Assembly (NCBI RefSeq): GCF_963676685.1
Contig: NC_092349.1
Location: 86,502,604-86,566,603, forward strand
DNA from: Mytilus edulis
Taxonomy: Eukaryota > Mollusca > Bivalvia > Mytilida > Mytilidae
Direction: 5' to 3'
DNA length: 64,000 bases
Within the stretch, counting starts at the first letter, position 1; every line of letters begins with the position of its first letter. Under the pieces are notes generated by a model. That model did no database searches. It saw only the letters and a list, made by a program, of their open reading frames with translations, and was not told the origin of the DNA. The translations under genes and the position numbers were made by a program. This document shows positions 45,812 to 56,950 of the stretch, piece after piece.

Positions 45812-48800
45812 GTATGTATATTAAAGTTAATAGAGGTTGGTAAAGGGTTATTTTCAGGCAACAAGTTTTGCCATTTTTATTTCACATACAGCCGTGAAAA
45901 AGGTTTGTTGAAATTTGTAAAAAGATCAATGTGCAGGAAATTTTTAATTGTTCATTCATCGTGAAATGGCAATTTTATTTCACGTTCTTCCGTGCAGATA
46001 CCCCCTTTTACACCCCTCTTATTATCATTTAAACATAATTTTCAAGTCCTTGCATACCTGCCAACTTTTAGCCATTGTAAAATTAATTGTTTTGTGTAAA
46101 ATTATGGACAAAATTGCACTTTCAAAATTTTCATTTGGGAGCCTCGATGGGGGGAAATTCCAGCAAATAGTGACAGTTGGCAGGTATGTCCTTGCTTGCA
46201 TTCGATTTAAAAAAAATTAAGTCTTTTATATTGTAATATAGTACTATCAGTGAGTTTTTTTTTTCTCATCCCTATCTTTGAGCCTGATTGTCTTTCTTAA
46301 TTTTTTAAACAAATTAAGTCATTTTCATTTATGACTTGTAAATTGGTTTAAGTTTATCATTGCATAATTATTGAGTTTGAATTGTCTCTTGCATTGTTGA
46401 TTAATAGAACTAGATTGTAGGATCTAAGAGGAGGGTCGGAGGGGTCCTGATCCCAAAATCCCAGGCTTAAAAACATGAAATCCTGAGGTCCCAAATTTAA
46501 AGAAATTTTAATCCCGACAACCCGAAATTTGAAAAAAGAATTTCTGGATCCCGATAGGGTCAATCCCGAAATCGCGAGCTTAAAAACACCCGATTGGGTA
46601 GTCCCTATTAAGGTTTAACCCCCCTAATCTAAGACTTTAACTTCCATAATTTTTTATTGAGAAATGTCCTTGTAGATTAGCTTCAGCTATGACTGATGTT
46701 AAATACTACAGTTAATTTAGAAACTATTGTGAGTTTAATGCGAATATAGCGACAGTGTTAGTGATGCAATAATACACTATTATTTTACACTATTTGTACT
46801 ATAACGGTTATCTTAAACATTGCAGATTTGTGCTGTGGTACTGACGAAGGAAAGGATGACATTTTCCCTTGTACATGGGTAGGATACAATGTTTCTGGTA
46901 CTATCATGATTGAAGATGGATGGGTGAAAGTCAATGGTGAAAACATGAGACGGTTATCTGAATTAAACCCTGTGCAGGATCCAGACATGTCTGACGCAGA
47001 CCGTCTCTCCAGTGACAATAATGCATTCAACATGGAGCCAGGACGGACTATTTTTATGATGATGAGGTTATGTAATGAGGCCATGAAATGTGTTAACAAA
47101 ACCATGGGAAGTGTTATAATAACCAATGCTAACACTGATCTAGAAACATCACTGAATGGAATGGCCATTACCATATCAGTCAACTCAGGGTCTCGTAGAA
47201 GGATGAAGAGAGCTGTCGGAGATGATTTAGTCATTGTTACTTCAAGTAGTAAGTATATCTAAGGTTTATAAGGACAAAACAATATTTGATGTAACAATTA
47301 AAACCTCTGATAGGCATAGGAAGTATAAAAGTAAATCCTCTTAAGTTTACTTAAATTATTTTGTTTGCACTCTTGATATTTTCTTGAATTACAGTTACAT
47401 TGTTTGTAATTAAAACCTGGGGTAGATTCAGGTTGGGGCATGGCGGGTGAGCCCACTTAAGCCTAAAATCCTGAAACCGCCCCCTGAAAAATGTTAGTTG
47501 AAAAAAGCTAAGGATTGACATATTCAAATCATCCTCTCAACCAGAATTCTAAAAGTAGCTTTAAACACTAACAACCAATCAATCATACATAAATGTCACA
47601 AAAGCTATGCTTGTACATTTTATGATAGACAGCAAAACATTATTTGGATCATTTGTTTTTCATTGTAGATTTGAATTCTTGACACAGTACAACGTTTACA
47701 ATCCTTACACGTATAGTCTAACGATATTTTGATGATTTCTTGTTTTTCATTGTAGATTTGACTTCTTGACACAGTACAACGTTTACAATCCTTACACGTA
47801 TAACGATATTTTGATGATTTCTTGTTTTTCATTGTAGATTTGACTTCTTGACAAAGTACAACGTTTACAATCCTTACACGTATAACGATATTTTGATGAT
47901 TTCTTGTTTTTCATTGTAGATTTGACTTCTTGACACATTACAACGTTTACAATCCTTACACGTATAATGATATTTTGATGATTTCTTGTTTTTCATTGTA
48001 GATTTGACTTCTGGACACAGTACAACGTTTACAATCCTTACTCCATCTGAGTTGACTGCGACCTATGATTCTGCAGCATCAACAGATTTTGTACCTTATA
48101 TTGTTGATCCATCTACTACAACTGATTTAGTGGATAGAACTCTGCTTGGAAGGTATGATTGTGAAACTGAAAGTTACAAATGTGTTATTTTCATTTTGGT
48201 GTACGAACAATGAGATAACCCAAAGTCCTTTAGTTTCTGAAAAGGCAAATTAAAAATGCAAGCTCAAAAAAGGACAGACATATTCAGATATTTCCTTCAA
48301 CCAGAGTTCTGAAAGTAGCTTTAAAACACTTCTCAATCAATCAATCATACATAAAGGTCACAAAATATATGCTTGTACAATTTTTTTAGTGGATAGAACA
48401 CTGCTTGGAAGGTATGATTATAAGACTGAAAGTTAAAAATGTTGGGTTTTTTTTTGGATGGAAGAAATTAAGTTACTGAAATTTTCATTTCACAACATTT
48501 TGTGTGTATATACGACTCTAGAAATGTAGTCAAATTTTGACTCATTTAATCATTTAGTAGAGATGGTTAGTTCCTTTTGTTGTTTAGTATACATTGTAAA
48601 TTTTATATGATTTGAAACCCTACATGGTTGTGTTTTGCTGATGGTACAAATAACAGTTGAACATATCTCAATCATCATTTTACTGAAAGGAGTTTTTTTT
48701 ACTGTTTAATTGTATGGTTATTTTCTGTTGTAGACTGTATGGAAATGAATTTGCCTATGCCTTTGTGTCTGTGGGCCATATGTTGATGCCTGGACCGATT

Positions 48801-51800
48801 GTGATGACCTACAGTGATGCTGCTGGACCTGGACCCCATGATTCTGGCAATAGGACAATATTGATACACTGGAATCCAGGTAAAATAAGAAATAATTGTG
48901 TAGAACTGGTTCCTAGGTTTCAACATACCTGTTACTTTAGATACTTTAATTTAGATCATTTAAATCTCACCCTAAAATATTTGCCACTGGAAATTGTGCA
49001 ATTCAACAATCAATCAACCATTTTTGGGTATTCATTGTTTAACTCAACTTCCTGATGTACAAAAAATGTACATGAGAAAGTATATAAAGTGTAACTTGCC
49101 TAATCTGACACACTGGGGGACCAGCAAAAAATATTGGATAAAGCAGGGTGTCGGAATATCGTTTTTTCTGCAAGGATAAGCATATTTGGGACCATGGAAA
49201 TATGTCAGTTAAAGCAGGATATTGGAATACTCAGGTGTCGGATTAGGCAGGTTACACTGTATACAAATCTAAATAAACAACAATGAAAACTATATGGTCC
49301 AGATAGCCTAAAAGGTCTTATTAATCCTCCTTTCTGTCTATTTTTCAGTGAGACAAGTGTGGGAGGAGTCTAGTAGAACCTGTAATGAGACAGATACTGA
49401 GGTCTTCCATAATGATGGGACTGTTACTGTCAAGGTATTTATATTTCTCTCATTCTTATTAAGTCCTCTTTTCGAGGTTGAGCTTTTGACAAATATCTCC
49501 ATTTTTACTGCAAATAGTGAATACAATTTCAATGGAAATCTCTATGTGAGAGTACAATTTTCTGCTTCTTATTATATATAAGTTTTAATTTTGCTTATGC
49601 TAACAAGATTTTATCTGCTATTTATAATTATTTTCCTGGACTATGTTGTACATTTCTGCTAACAGGTATGTGTAATTTATAATACATATTTTCTACCATG
49701 TTACAGGTATGCAACACATGGAGAGACTTATCAGAAGGTGCAGTCAATGAACCATACTTCAAACATGAGACAATGTTTTCTCTAGCAAATGTCAAAGCCT
49801 CCATTACGAATTCAGAACCTTATCTTACAGTACCAGATGTTATCTACATGTCTGAGGATGCAGGTAAGTCATGTGACACAAAAATGTCTAGAAAAAAATT
49901 AATAAAAATTCAACCTACTGTTGTAGGGGTGATCATCTAAAACATTGAGTACAAATATTTTGAAAATCAAAAAATACATACCCTTTCATACATTACCTAT
50001 AACTAAAATGCTTATGCTATTTCATTGAGAGATAAATTAGATTTGATAAATATACAACGAATTGATGACATATAACTATAAGGGACCTGTGACCTTAAAA
50101 GAAATGTTTCAAACCATTTTATTTAAATGTTTTACATGTATATGATTGAAAGTGAACTTAGAAATGGGATACCCTTATGGAGCTCCTTCTATGATCGTGC
50201 CAGTCCAGTTTGATCATTTTTAGATTTCCATAAATTCGATCACAATGATATATGATAATTAAAATTAAGAATGGAAATGGGGAATGTGCCAAAGAGACAA
50301 CAACCCGACCACAGAACAGACTTTGTTCTTAATACACAGTTTTAAAAGTTAAAAGACTATAAGTTTGAGTGATTTGTATATTTCTAGGTACAATACAGTA
50401 CCAGTTAGAGGCTACAGATGATGAGGGAGATATGATAGAGTTCTATCTGGATGTTAACTACACTAATTATACCATGGGAACACCTATCCTGTCTACTGAT
50501 GGAGTGTAAGTTCATTTAGTTATGATACTGGCATTATAAGATTGTAATATAATATCTTTGATTTTACATATTCAAAATTATACGGTATACCACAAAATAA
50601 TTTAATTTTGGATGTAACACGTCTTCTGATTGACCTCCGTTATTTTGTTTATCAGCTCATAGACATAATTTAGTAATGTGACTGTGACGTCATCAACGCT
50701 TTTTCATGGTTTAATCCAATTTAAAATGTAATTTAGAATTAAATTATAAGAAATAACTGTAATATTTTTTCTGTCTATTCCAAATAAAATAAAAAATGTG
50801 GTGGACACTTTGAAATAACCCGCTACAAAATATTTTTCAAGTAATTTCATTTCTAAAATATTCAATACTTGTATTTTATTTGTCTCTGCTATTCACATTT
50901 GTGAGAGCTATTCTGGTATTGATTTTTTTCTCTTTCAGACTGCTGTTTACACCTTGTGAGGACTGTAATGGTATTCAGACATTCCCAGTCATTCTACAGG
51001 AAGTTCTAACTGATTCAGTTATTCCACCAAATAATGTAACAGTATGGCTGACTGTTAATGTATCCGATGTAGCAGACCCACCAAATATCTTCCTGACTTT
51101 ATTGGGAGTCTCACAGCTACCATCAGATCCTACAGAACCAGTTTTGGTAAGTTATCTCCCCTCAGTTACCCAGTCTTGTTGCCATGTCAGGTCATGTCTT
51201 GTGTGGAGATTCTGCCTTTTAAAGGCACACCTCTGGTTTCAGAGCAAACTGAATGGTGTATTTAACTACAACTAAAAGTTTATGTTACCAGTACTGTATA
51301 GTGTCCTTTTGTTTTTGTAACATCTCTGGAAGGGATGCCAATATAAACTTATGTATTTGGTTATGTGCAACAGGAAATGTAAGAAACTAAACAGGTACAG
51401 AAATGTTATTTTTATAAAATTGAAATAGAACATTATAAATTAAAAATTCCTTAAATTTGCTGTGTTTCAATGCAAAAAACTTCTCATTTAACAAAAATGA
51501 TAATAAGAAGTTCAACTTGGTCAGTTCGTTGCTTTGCTGTATTGAAAATTAAGAGAATAATTCAGTTAGAAATAGATATTGACCCTTCTGTGCTTACAAG
51601 CACTTTGATTATTACTGGTTATCAAAAATGATTGATCGATTACAGGTTTATCTGGAACAGAAGAACGATTGGAATGAACATATCTGGTCTCCTTCCTGGT
51701 ATGCTTTACTAGGAGCTTATGATGTAGAGATAGGGGATACATTACAGCTTAATGTCCAGGAACCAGTTGGTGGAGTTATGAATATTACAGACAATTCAAC

Positions 51801-54800
51801 CAGTATACCCACCATTGCTAATCCATGTCCAAATGTCACAGACAGGACTGTAAGTTCATTTCAGTAGTAATGTGGAAAATGTTGAATCTCTTATTCATGT
51901 ACTCTCAGTAATAATAACTATAGTCGTATGAATGTCTAAATCTACTTGACTTTCAAGGGTTTTTATATCAAAGATTTTTATGAAGCACAAATGCTCAAAT
52001 TTTACATTTCAAACCCATTTTTGTCTGTATACAATAATTTTATGAAGAAGAAAAAAGATCTTAGGCTGGTTTGCTTACGCTTTGATTAAATGATTATATA
52101 TGTCCATAAACTACTAGCATACAGCAATTTGACTATGGAATCCCCCCCTGAATACATAGGTTTTAACTCATTAATCAACATGTTTGGGGTGCACACAAAC
52201 AGGGGTGTAGCTAGAAAGAAACGATGTGCATGCACCTAGCGCCGAGCGGAGCGAGGTGAAAAATTTTTGGGACCCTTTTATGCAGAAAAATGTTGAATAT
52301 GCAGTAATGCTAGTAACTGTCGTTCATTGTTGATCGTACATTTGTTTTCAACATACTTAGTACACTGATAGATCTCCATGGTAGCACTCGCGATATGTTA
52401 TGAACCAGCGTACGTGTTCAGCATCGAGCGACCTCCCAATTGAATTCGTCAAAATCACATGCCAGGTCAGTTTCATATGTCTCAGATAATGTTGAGATTT
52501 TTTCGTTTGTTATATTTCTTACAGCACGATGGAGTAGATACAGCACAAGAGTGCGATTTTTCTGACAATACTAGACGCGACTCCACTCTCCAGTTCCCTT
52601 ATCATATCATATGGTCTATGAACGCAAAAAATAATGAGACTTTCCAATACTGTTTTGGCGTGTTTGCAGGGTGATTGGCTCTGGTAGTCTGTCGACCACA
52701 TCGCCTCGGCATATTTTCAACGATATCGAGGGGTTCTGATAATTCTAATGCCGATTGGTACATTTCATTCCAAACTGATGAACCGTGCACTGTTCTCCAA
52801 AAACTACATGTCTTAGACTGAGCATTACAAATTCAAATCTAGTAAAAGATACAAGTTACTGTCCGATTTTGTCATAATCTCCAATGAAACTTTTATTTTG
52901 AAACCAAATGCCGTTATTTAATGATATTTCATCAATTAAAAAAGTGACAACATAGGTGTTTCCTTTAACATTCAATCTATACATTTTTATTTTGCCATTT
53001 ATTTTCTGCATGCCGAATCGATGTGCACGCAACTGCGTGTTAGCGTATAGGCAGCTACGCGCCTGACAAATATTGTGATTCTTTATAGAAAAGCTAATCC
53101 AAGAATTCAGATATAGAGAAATATTCAACAAGTGACCAAACAGCACATTAATTTAAGAATGCACGTATTTACAGTGTACAAATGTATGCCTAATAAATTG
53201 ATCATTAGGGAGTGGATTTATATAAGAGCACTGCTCTTGTTTCTTTATCGCAGGAATCGACTTCTATACTTCGTTTTTATGTTTTTACTCTTGTAGTTAC
53301 ACATAACGATTTTTTTAATAAAACATGTTTCTTCACTAAATTGCTATTTGTAATTTACAGGATAATTTTATGTTGCCATGTGACCTGTCGCTATTGAAGC
53401 CAGTTAACGAACACGAATGGAACTATATGACATTAACGTACATACAGAATTATTCCTTCTCTGGCTACGACGAGGCTAAAGTGTACTTCACAGATGCTAA
53501 TAGTGCCTTATCACGTCTAGTCACCATACAATTTACAGTGATGGAGTCACCATGTTGCAATGAGGGAGAATGTCAACGTAAGTTTGCCAAAATATTTATG
53601 TGAAAAGACAAATGTGGGAATTCAAAGGATTCTTATTTCTGCCAATAAGAACATAGTATTGTTAATAGTTATTATATGATCAAGTTTAAAATAATTTCAA
53701 AAGATGGTTCTTTTAAATTTAGATTAAATCTAGTGCATATTCTTAAACATGTTTATTTCTGTATGACATCTTCTCAAAATTAAATATTTATGTTTTCAGC
53801 AAAGAATGACAGTGTAATATCCTATCCATGTGAACACTACCGTAGAGCTTCAGAAAGTTTTGATATCAACTACAACTGTTTATGTGCGCCTGGTTGGACT
53901 GGTATCCATTGTGAAGAAGATTTTAATGAGTGTAGCAGCTCCCCTTGTCCAGACCCATTCGTTTGTTATAATTACCAGAATTATTATCAGTGTGCTTGTC
54001 CAGAAAATAATCCGATCTGTCAGTTACGTGGATGGATGATTGCTTTGATCCTCATTGGTTTGTTATTAATTGTTGGGACAGTACTGTTGTTAGTTTACAG
54101 ATGGAAAAGAAGAGAGTAAGTTTTGTATATTTATGGTTGTGGGAGTTATCTCCCATTGTTTGTTTGTGGGAGTTATCTCCCATTATTTGTTTGTGGGATT
54201 ATTTCCTATTATGAAAATATGACCTTTAAATTATTATTTTAAGGGTTATGTTATGCTATTTAAGTTATAATGTAGAGAATATTATTATTTTAAAGGTTAT
54301 GTTATGCTATTTAAAGTTATAATGTAGAGAATTTTTTTTTTCCAATATCAAACATGTATCAACTTTGAGACAGCCATAATTTTTTATTGTGAAGTGTTTA
54401 TTAATTATACATTTGGTGCATATATAATATTATATGCTTTTGATGGCCTACCCTTATTAATAATACCCAAATGACCTTTCAGGAACCACATACCATGGAT
54501 AGAGAAGTACATCTTATGTCAAAGTGAGGACACAATCAACTCATGTGGTTCACAAGCCTCTCTTGCAGATTTCATGGATGATTCTGATTGGTTTACAGCT
54601 GACAATCCTTCATTTGGTATGTGTATTATATGTGTAAATAGTCATCAGTATTAAGTTTATTGAAATACAAATTAATGTATCATTTGTATAATTTTTCTAG
54701 GAATTTCTATAATATGGCATGAAAAATATTAAAAATGAGACATGATTTCTCAAAGATTTTCTAAAAGTTGGATATGGTGTGACAAGTATACACATTTATT

Positions 54801-56606
54801 GTATATCTTATGGTGAATATAACGAATCATGGATCTTGTTTTCATCCCAATTTATTCGTTATCATAATTGTTATATTACTTCTCTGTTCATAAATATCAA
54901 GTTTTGCTTTAACATTAATATAAATTAATACCATTATGATTTATAGTCACAAATTAAATAAACTCATCTAGAATCTAATTTTCTTTGTTTCATACAGTTT
55001 TTTTTAAAAGAAAATAGGTTTATGATAAGTAGCTTCAGTTGAACTTTAAAATCTTTTTGTATTATAATTTATCTTAATTATTTTTTTATTTTTTTTTACA
55101 GATTTTAAAAATCCAGATAAAACGGTAAGTTGATGTTTTGTTTATCTATCAACAATACTTCGTAGATATAAGAAGATGTTGTATGAGTGCCAATATATGA
55201 GACAACTCTCCATCTAAGTCACAATTACGGACAGTTTTGGCTATGTAATTAATTACTATCAATTACATGTAATTGAAAAAATGCTCAATTACACATTACA
55301 TTCAATTACTTTAGAAATTGTAATTAATTACGGTCAATTACAATTACATATTTCAATTACCTGTCTGCCCACAAAAAATTGGTATCCGCGAAAAATGAAT
55401 TAATCCACAGTATGTGATTTATTTATTAAACACAAATCTTTTGTAATAATGTTGTAACTCTAGTGTAATATGAGAACTTATCACAAGAATTTAAGATCAG
55501 TAGGGATTTTGACATTCTTGAGATACCAGATGATTGATGTATTAGGCTTGTATCAAAGATCTATTTTGTATTCATAATTGTTTCATTTAGGTTGTTCATC
55601 TTTATACATGTATACGTCTTAATCTCTGCAACAAAAAATTAGACATTTTAATTTTCCATTTCAGGAATCTTCTTCAAAAGGTGATTGCACCATTGAGAAA
55701 AGTCATGTGTCTTCATTTGATCCTCTGATAGTAAGTTCAGGGTCTAAAATAGCACCACATCCATGTGAAGTTGTTGACTCTAGTCTGGCAGCAGACCTTA
55801 ACGCCATGTTAGATAATGGACCTAAACCAGGGTCCTCAGGATCGGGTACTTCTACACAAAAGTCGAAAAATACTGTCCAATGGGCTCCGTCTGTATCCAG
55901 TGGATCACCATTGCCATCTGGTCACATGACACCTCCCTCTAATGGATTGGATGATAGATCGCCAGCTAAAAGTGGTACTTCCATAACAAAGTCCAAGAAT
56001 ACTGTCTGGTGGGCTTCGTCCAATGGATCACCAGTCCCATCAGGTCACAAGACACCTCCCTCTAATGGATCACAAATCCCATCAGGTCACATGACAAATG
56101 GATCACTAGTGTCATCTGGTCACATAACTAATGGATCACCAGTGTCAACAGGTCACATGACTAATGGATCACCAGTGTCATCAGGTCACATGACTAATAG
56201 ATCACCAGTGTCATCAGGTCACATGACTAATGGATCATCATTGTCATCAGGTCACATGACACCTCCTTCAAATGGATCACCAGTGCTGTCAGTTCAAATG
56301 ACACCTCCCTCTAATGGATCACCAGTGCCGTCTTGTCACATGACACCTCCCTGTAATGGATCACCAGTACTGTCAGGTCACATGACACCTCCCTCCAATG
56401 GATCACCAGTGCCACCAGGCCAAATGACACCTCCCTCTAATGGATCACCAGTGCCATCGGGTCAAATGACACCTCTCTCTAATGGGTTGAAGGACAGTCA
56501 GTCATGTAGAAGTATATCTCTTCATAGTGTCAGTGACAGACAGACATCCATAAAAGACTCTGGTGAAATATCAATGTATGATGGAACAATGACACCACTT
56601 CTGTGA
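45644..56606 (+). CDS. intact 3' half: ectodomain with furin site, EGF-like modules, TM helix and repeat tail
   Basis: Fourteen exons (45644-45811, 46826-47248, 48002-48152, 48734-48879, 49349-49434, 49707-49863, 50388-50505, 50939-51146, 51646-51849, 53361-53577, 53800-54115, 54483-54616, 55102-55124, 55665-56606) join without a stop or phase error, about 3.3 kb coding. In order: an Ig-like/FN3-like region, a dibasic RRRMKR proprotein-convertase site, a cadherin-like module (ATDDEGD, then VNVSDVADPP), a Cys-rich stretch, two EGF-like modules, one transmembrane helix, and a ~330-residue cytoplasmic tail. It is therefore type I in topology, with the N-terminus outside. The start of an independent transcript, if any, was not found; the first exon begins in phase 1. 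It could be simply the undamaged end of the pseudogene. Confidence 0.75.
46054..46187. mobile_element. 134-bp MITE with 8-bp target duplication
   Basis: Terminal inverted repeats ATACCTGCCAACT and AGTTGGCAGGTAT are flanked by identical GTCCTTGC (46046-46053 and 46188-46195). An 8-bp duplication suits a hAT-type origin. Non-coding. Confidence 0.85.
46826..47248 (+). CDS. exon of 3' half with furin-type cleavage site
   Basis: Acceptor ACATTGCAG, phase 1 both sides, 423 bases. Cys-containing start (LCCGTDEGKDDIFPCTWVG), then RTIFMMMRLCNEAMKCVN, then SGSRRRMKRAVGDDLVIV. RMKR fits the R-x-K/R-R proprotein convertase consensus, so the ectodomain may be processed here. Donor GTAAGT. Confidence 0.85.
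47640..48001. repeat. 82-bp tandem repeat containing a 3' splice site, five copies
   Basis: Unit is TTTCATTGTAGATTTGACTT followed by ACAGTACAACGTTTACAATC and CTTACACGTATAACGATATT. The G of the acceptor lies at 47668, 47755, 47837, 47919 and 48001 (spacing 87, 82, 82, 82). Only the last is followed by the open exon. The other four read TTG A(C/A)T TCT TGA in the entry phase, that is, an immediate stop. Confidence 0.9.
48002..48152 (+). CDS. exon of 3' half, follows the decoy-acceptor array
   Basis: Phase 1 start after CATTGTAG. Reads LTSGHSTTFTILTPSELTAT and VDRTLLG. Ends in phase 2 at GTATGA. A partial duplicate of its end lies at 48388-48425. Confidence 0.85.
48734..48879 (+). CDS. exon of 3' half
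   Basis: Acceptor TGTTGTAG, phase 2. Reads LYGNEFAYAFVSVGHMLMPG and DSGNRTILIHWNPG. Donor GTAAAA, phase 1. Confidence 0.8.
49349..49434 (+). CDS. exon of 3' half
   Basis: Acceptor ATTTTTCAG, phase 1. Reads RQVWEESSRTCNETDTEVFH and NDGTVTVK. Donor GTATTT, phase 0. Confidence 0.8.
49707..49863 (+). CDS. exon of 3' half, lead-in to cadherin-like module
   Basis: Acceptor TGTTACAG, phase 0. Reads VCNTWRDLSEGAVNEPYF and LTVPDVIYMSEDAG. Donor GTAAGT, phase 1. Confidence 0.8.
50388..50505 (+). CDS. exon of 3' half, cadherin-like module part 1
   Basis: Acceptor TTTCTAG, phase 1. Reads IQYQLEATDDEGDMIEFYLD and LSTDG. The ATDDEGD...F pattern resembles cadherin-like repeats. Donor GTAAGT, phase 2. Confidence 0.8.
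50939..51146 (+). CDS. exon of 3' half, cadherin-like module part 2
   Basis: Acceptor CTCTTTCAG, phase 2. Reads LLFTPCEDCNGIQTFPVILQ, then VWLTVNVSDVADPPNIFL, the closing strand and linker of a cadherin-like fold. Donor GTAAGT, phase 0. Confidence 0.8.
51646..51849 (+). CDS. exon of 3' half
   Basis: Acceptor GATTACAG, phase 0 both sides. Reads VYLEQKNDWNEHIWSPSWYA and NVQEPVGGVMNITDNSTS, several N-glycosylation sites. Donor GTAAGT. Confidence 0.8.
52200..53065 (-). mobile_element. deleted hAT-like transposon with ZMYM/hAT-type transposase fragment
   Basis: Left end CAGGGGTGTAGCTAG and right end GGCAGCTACGCGCCTG are imperfect inverted repeats of hAT character. Minus-strand frames at 52519-52790 read LDIVENMPRRCGRQTTRANH and PANTPKQYWKVSLFFAFIDH, a conserved segment of hAT-derived (zinc-finger MYM type 1-like) transposases. 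Only this fragment remains, and no matching 8-bp duplication was seen. Confidence 0.65.
53361..53577 (+). CDS. exon of 3' half, end of cadherin-like/Cys region
   Basis: Acceptor AATTTACAG, phase 0. Reads DNFMLPCDLSLLKPVNEHEW, then RLVTIQFTVMESPCCNEGEC. Donor GTAAGT, phase 1. It joins directly to the 51849 donor, skipping the hAT insertion. Confidence 0.85.
53800..54115 (+). CDS. exon of 3' half: EGF-like modules and transmembrane helix
   Basis: Acceptor TGTTTTCAG, phase 1. NYNCLCAPGWTGIHCEED is the end of an EGF module. NECSSSPCPDPFVCYN and YQCACPENN form a second EGF module, opening with the Asp/Asn-Glu-Cys of calcium-binding EGFs. Then WMIALILIGLLLIVGTVLLL is the membrane helix, followed by the stop-transfer YRWKRRE. 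Donor GTAAGT, phase 2. Confidence 0.9.
54483..54616 (+). CDS. exon of 3' half, juxtamembrane cytoplasmic segment
   Basis: Acceptor CTTTCAG, phase 2. Reads NHIPWIEKYILCQSEDTINS, then LADFMDDSDWFTADNPSF, an acidic/aromatic stretch. Donor GTATGT, phase 1. Confidence 0.85.
55102..55124 (+). CDS. 23-base microexon
   Basis: Acceptor TTTTTTTACAG, phase 1. Codes DFKNPDKT. Donor GTAAGT, phase 0. Phase and splice sites are both strong, and omitting it would shift the frame. Confidence 0.75.
55665..56606 (+). CDS. terminal exon: repeat-rich cytoplasmic tail and stop codon
   Basis: Acceptor CATTTCAG, phase 0. Reads ESSSKGDCTIEKSHVSSFDP, then low-complexity Ser/Gly/Pro/Asn sequence, ending ISMYDGTMTPLL and TGA (56604-56606). 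The middle (56030-56490) is a coding minisatellite of 42- and 33-base units, SNGSPVPSGHMTPP and NGSPVSSGHMT. TPP-type sites are candidates for proline-directed phosphorylation (inference). Confidence 0.9.
   Translation, partial: ESSSKGDCTIEKSHVSSFDPLIVSSGSKIAPHPCEVVDSSLAADLNAMLDNGPKPGSSGSGTSTQKSKNTVQWAPSVSSGSPLPSGHMTPPSNGLDDRSPAKSGTSITKSKNTVWWASSNGSPVPSGHKTPPSNGSQIPSGHMTNGSLVSSGHITNGSPVSTGHMTNGSPVSSGHMTNRSPVSSGHMTNGSSLSSGHMTPPSNGSPVLSVQMTPPSNGSPVPSCHMTPPCNGSPVLSGHMTPPSNGSPVPPGQMTPPSNGSPVPSGQMTPLSNGLKDSQSCRSISLHSVSDRQTSIKDSGEISMYDGTMTPLL
56030..56490 (+). repeat. in-frame 42/33-bp coding minisatellite
   Basis: About twelve units of TCTAATGGATCACCAGTGCC followed by ATCAGGTCACATGACACCTC, some lacking the final nine bases. 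All units keep the frame, so the repeat number can vary without breaking the protein. Confidence 0.9.
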
Positions 56607-56944
56607 GGAATTTGACCTCAACTGATTCACATTAATGGACAATAGATATGGAACATGGACAAATATTATTTATTTTTATCATTTTCATATGCATATACTG
56701 CAGAAAAATTTCCATATGCATTTACTACTGCAAGATATGATTTTGAATAGATATATTTTTACATAGATATAATTTTACATGGATATATTTTTATATAATT
56801 TTAATTTATTTTTCATTTATTTTTCATGTATGGCTCAGAAATCAAAAACTTAGATCAATGGACTATAAGTATTTGATAAACTTCTATGATCAATTTTATA
56901 CTTTTGAGTATAAATTAAACTTTATTATTTTTCTGATCTAGTTT

Positions 56945-56950
56945 AATAAA
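56945..56950 (+). terminator. polyadenylation signal AATAAA
   Basis: AATAAA, 339 bases after the stop codon of the large gene, followed by an A-run and a T-rich stretch. This gives a 3' UTR of about 360 bases. Confidence 0.6.

Noticed and set aside
46785-47234. 149-residue minus-strand open frame
   Set aside because: Antisense shadow of the furin-site exon, which has correct splice sites and phase on the plus strand.
52525-52674. Exon-like plus-strand segment after TTCTTACAG, seemingly following the 51646 exon
   Set aside because: It is the complement of a hAT-type transposase fragment inside an element with inverted ends, has no donor, and the 51849 donor joins in phase to 53361 instead.
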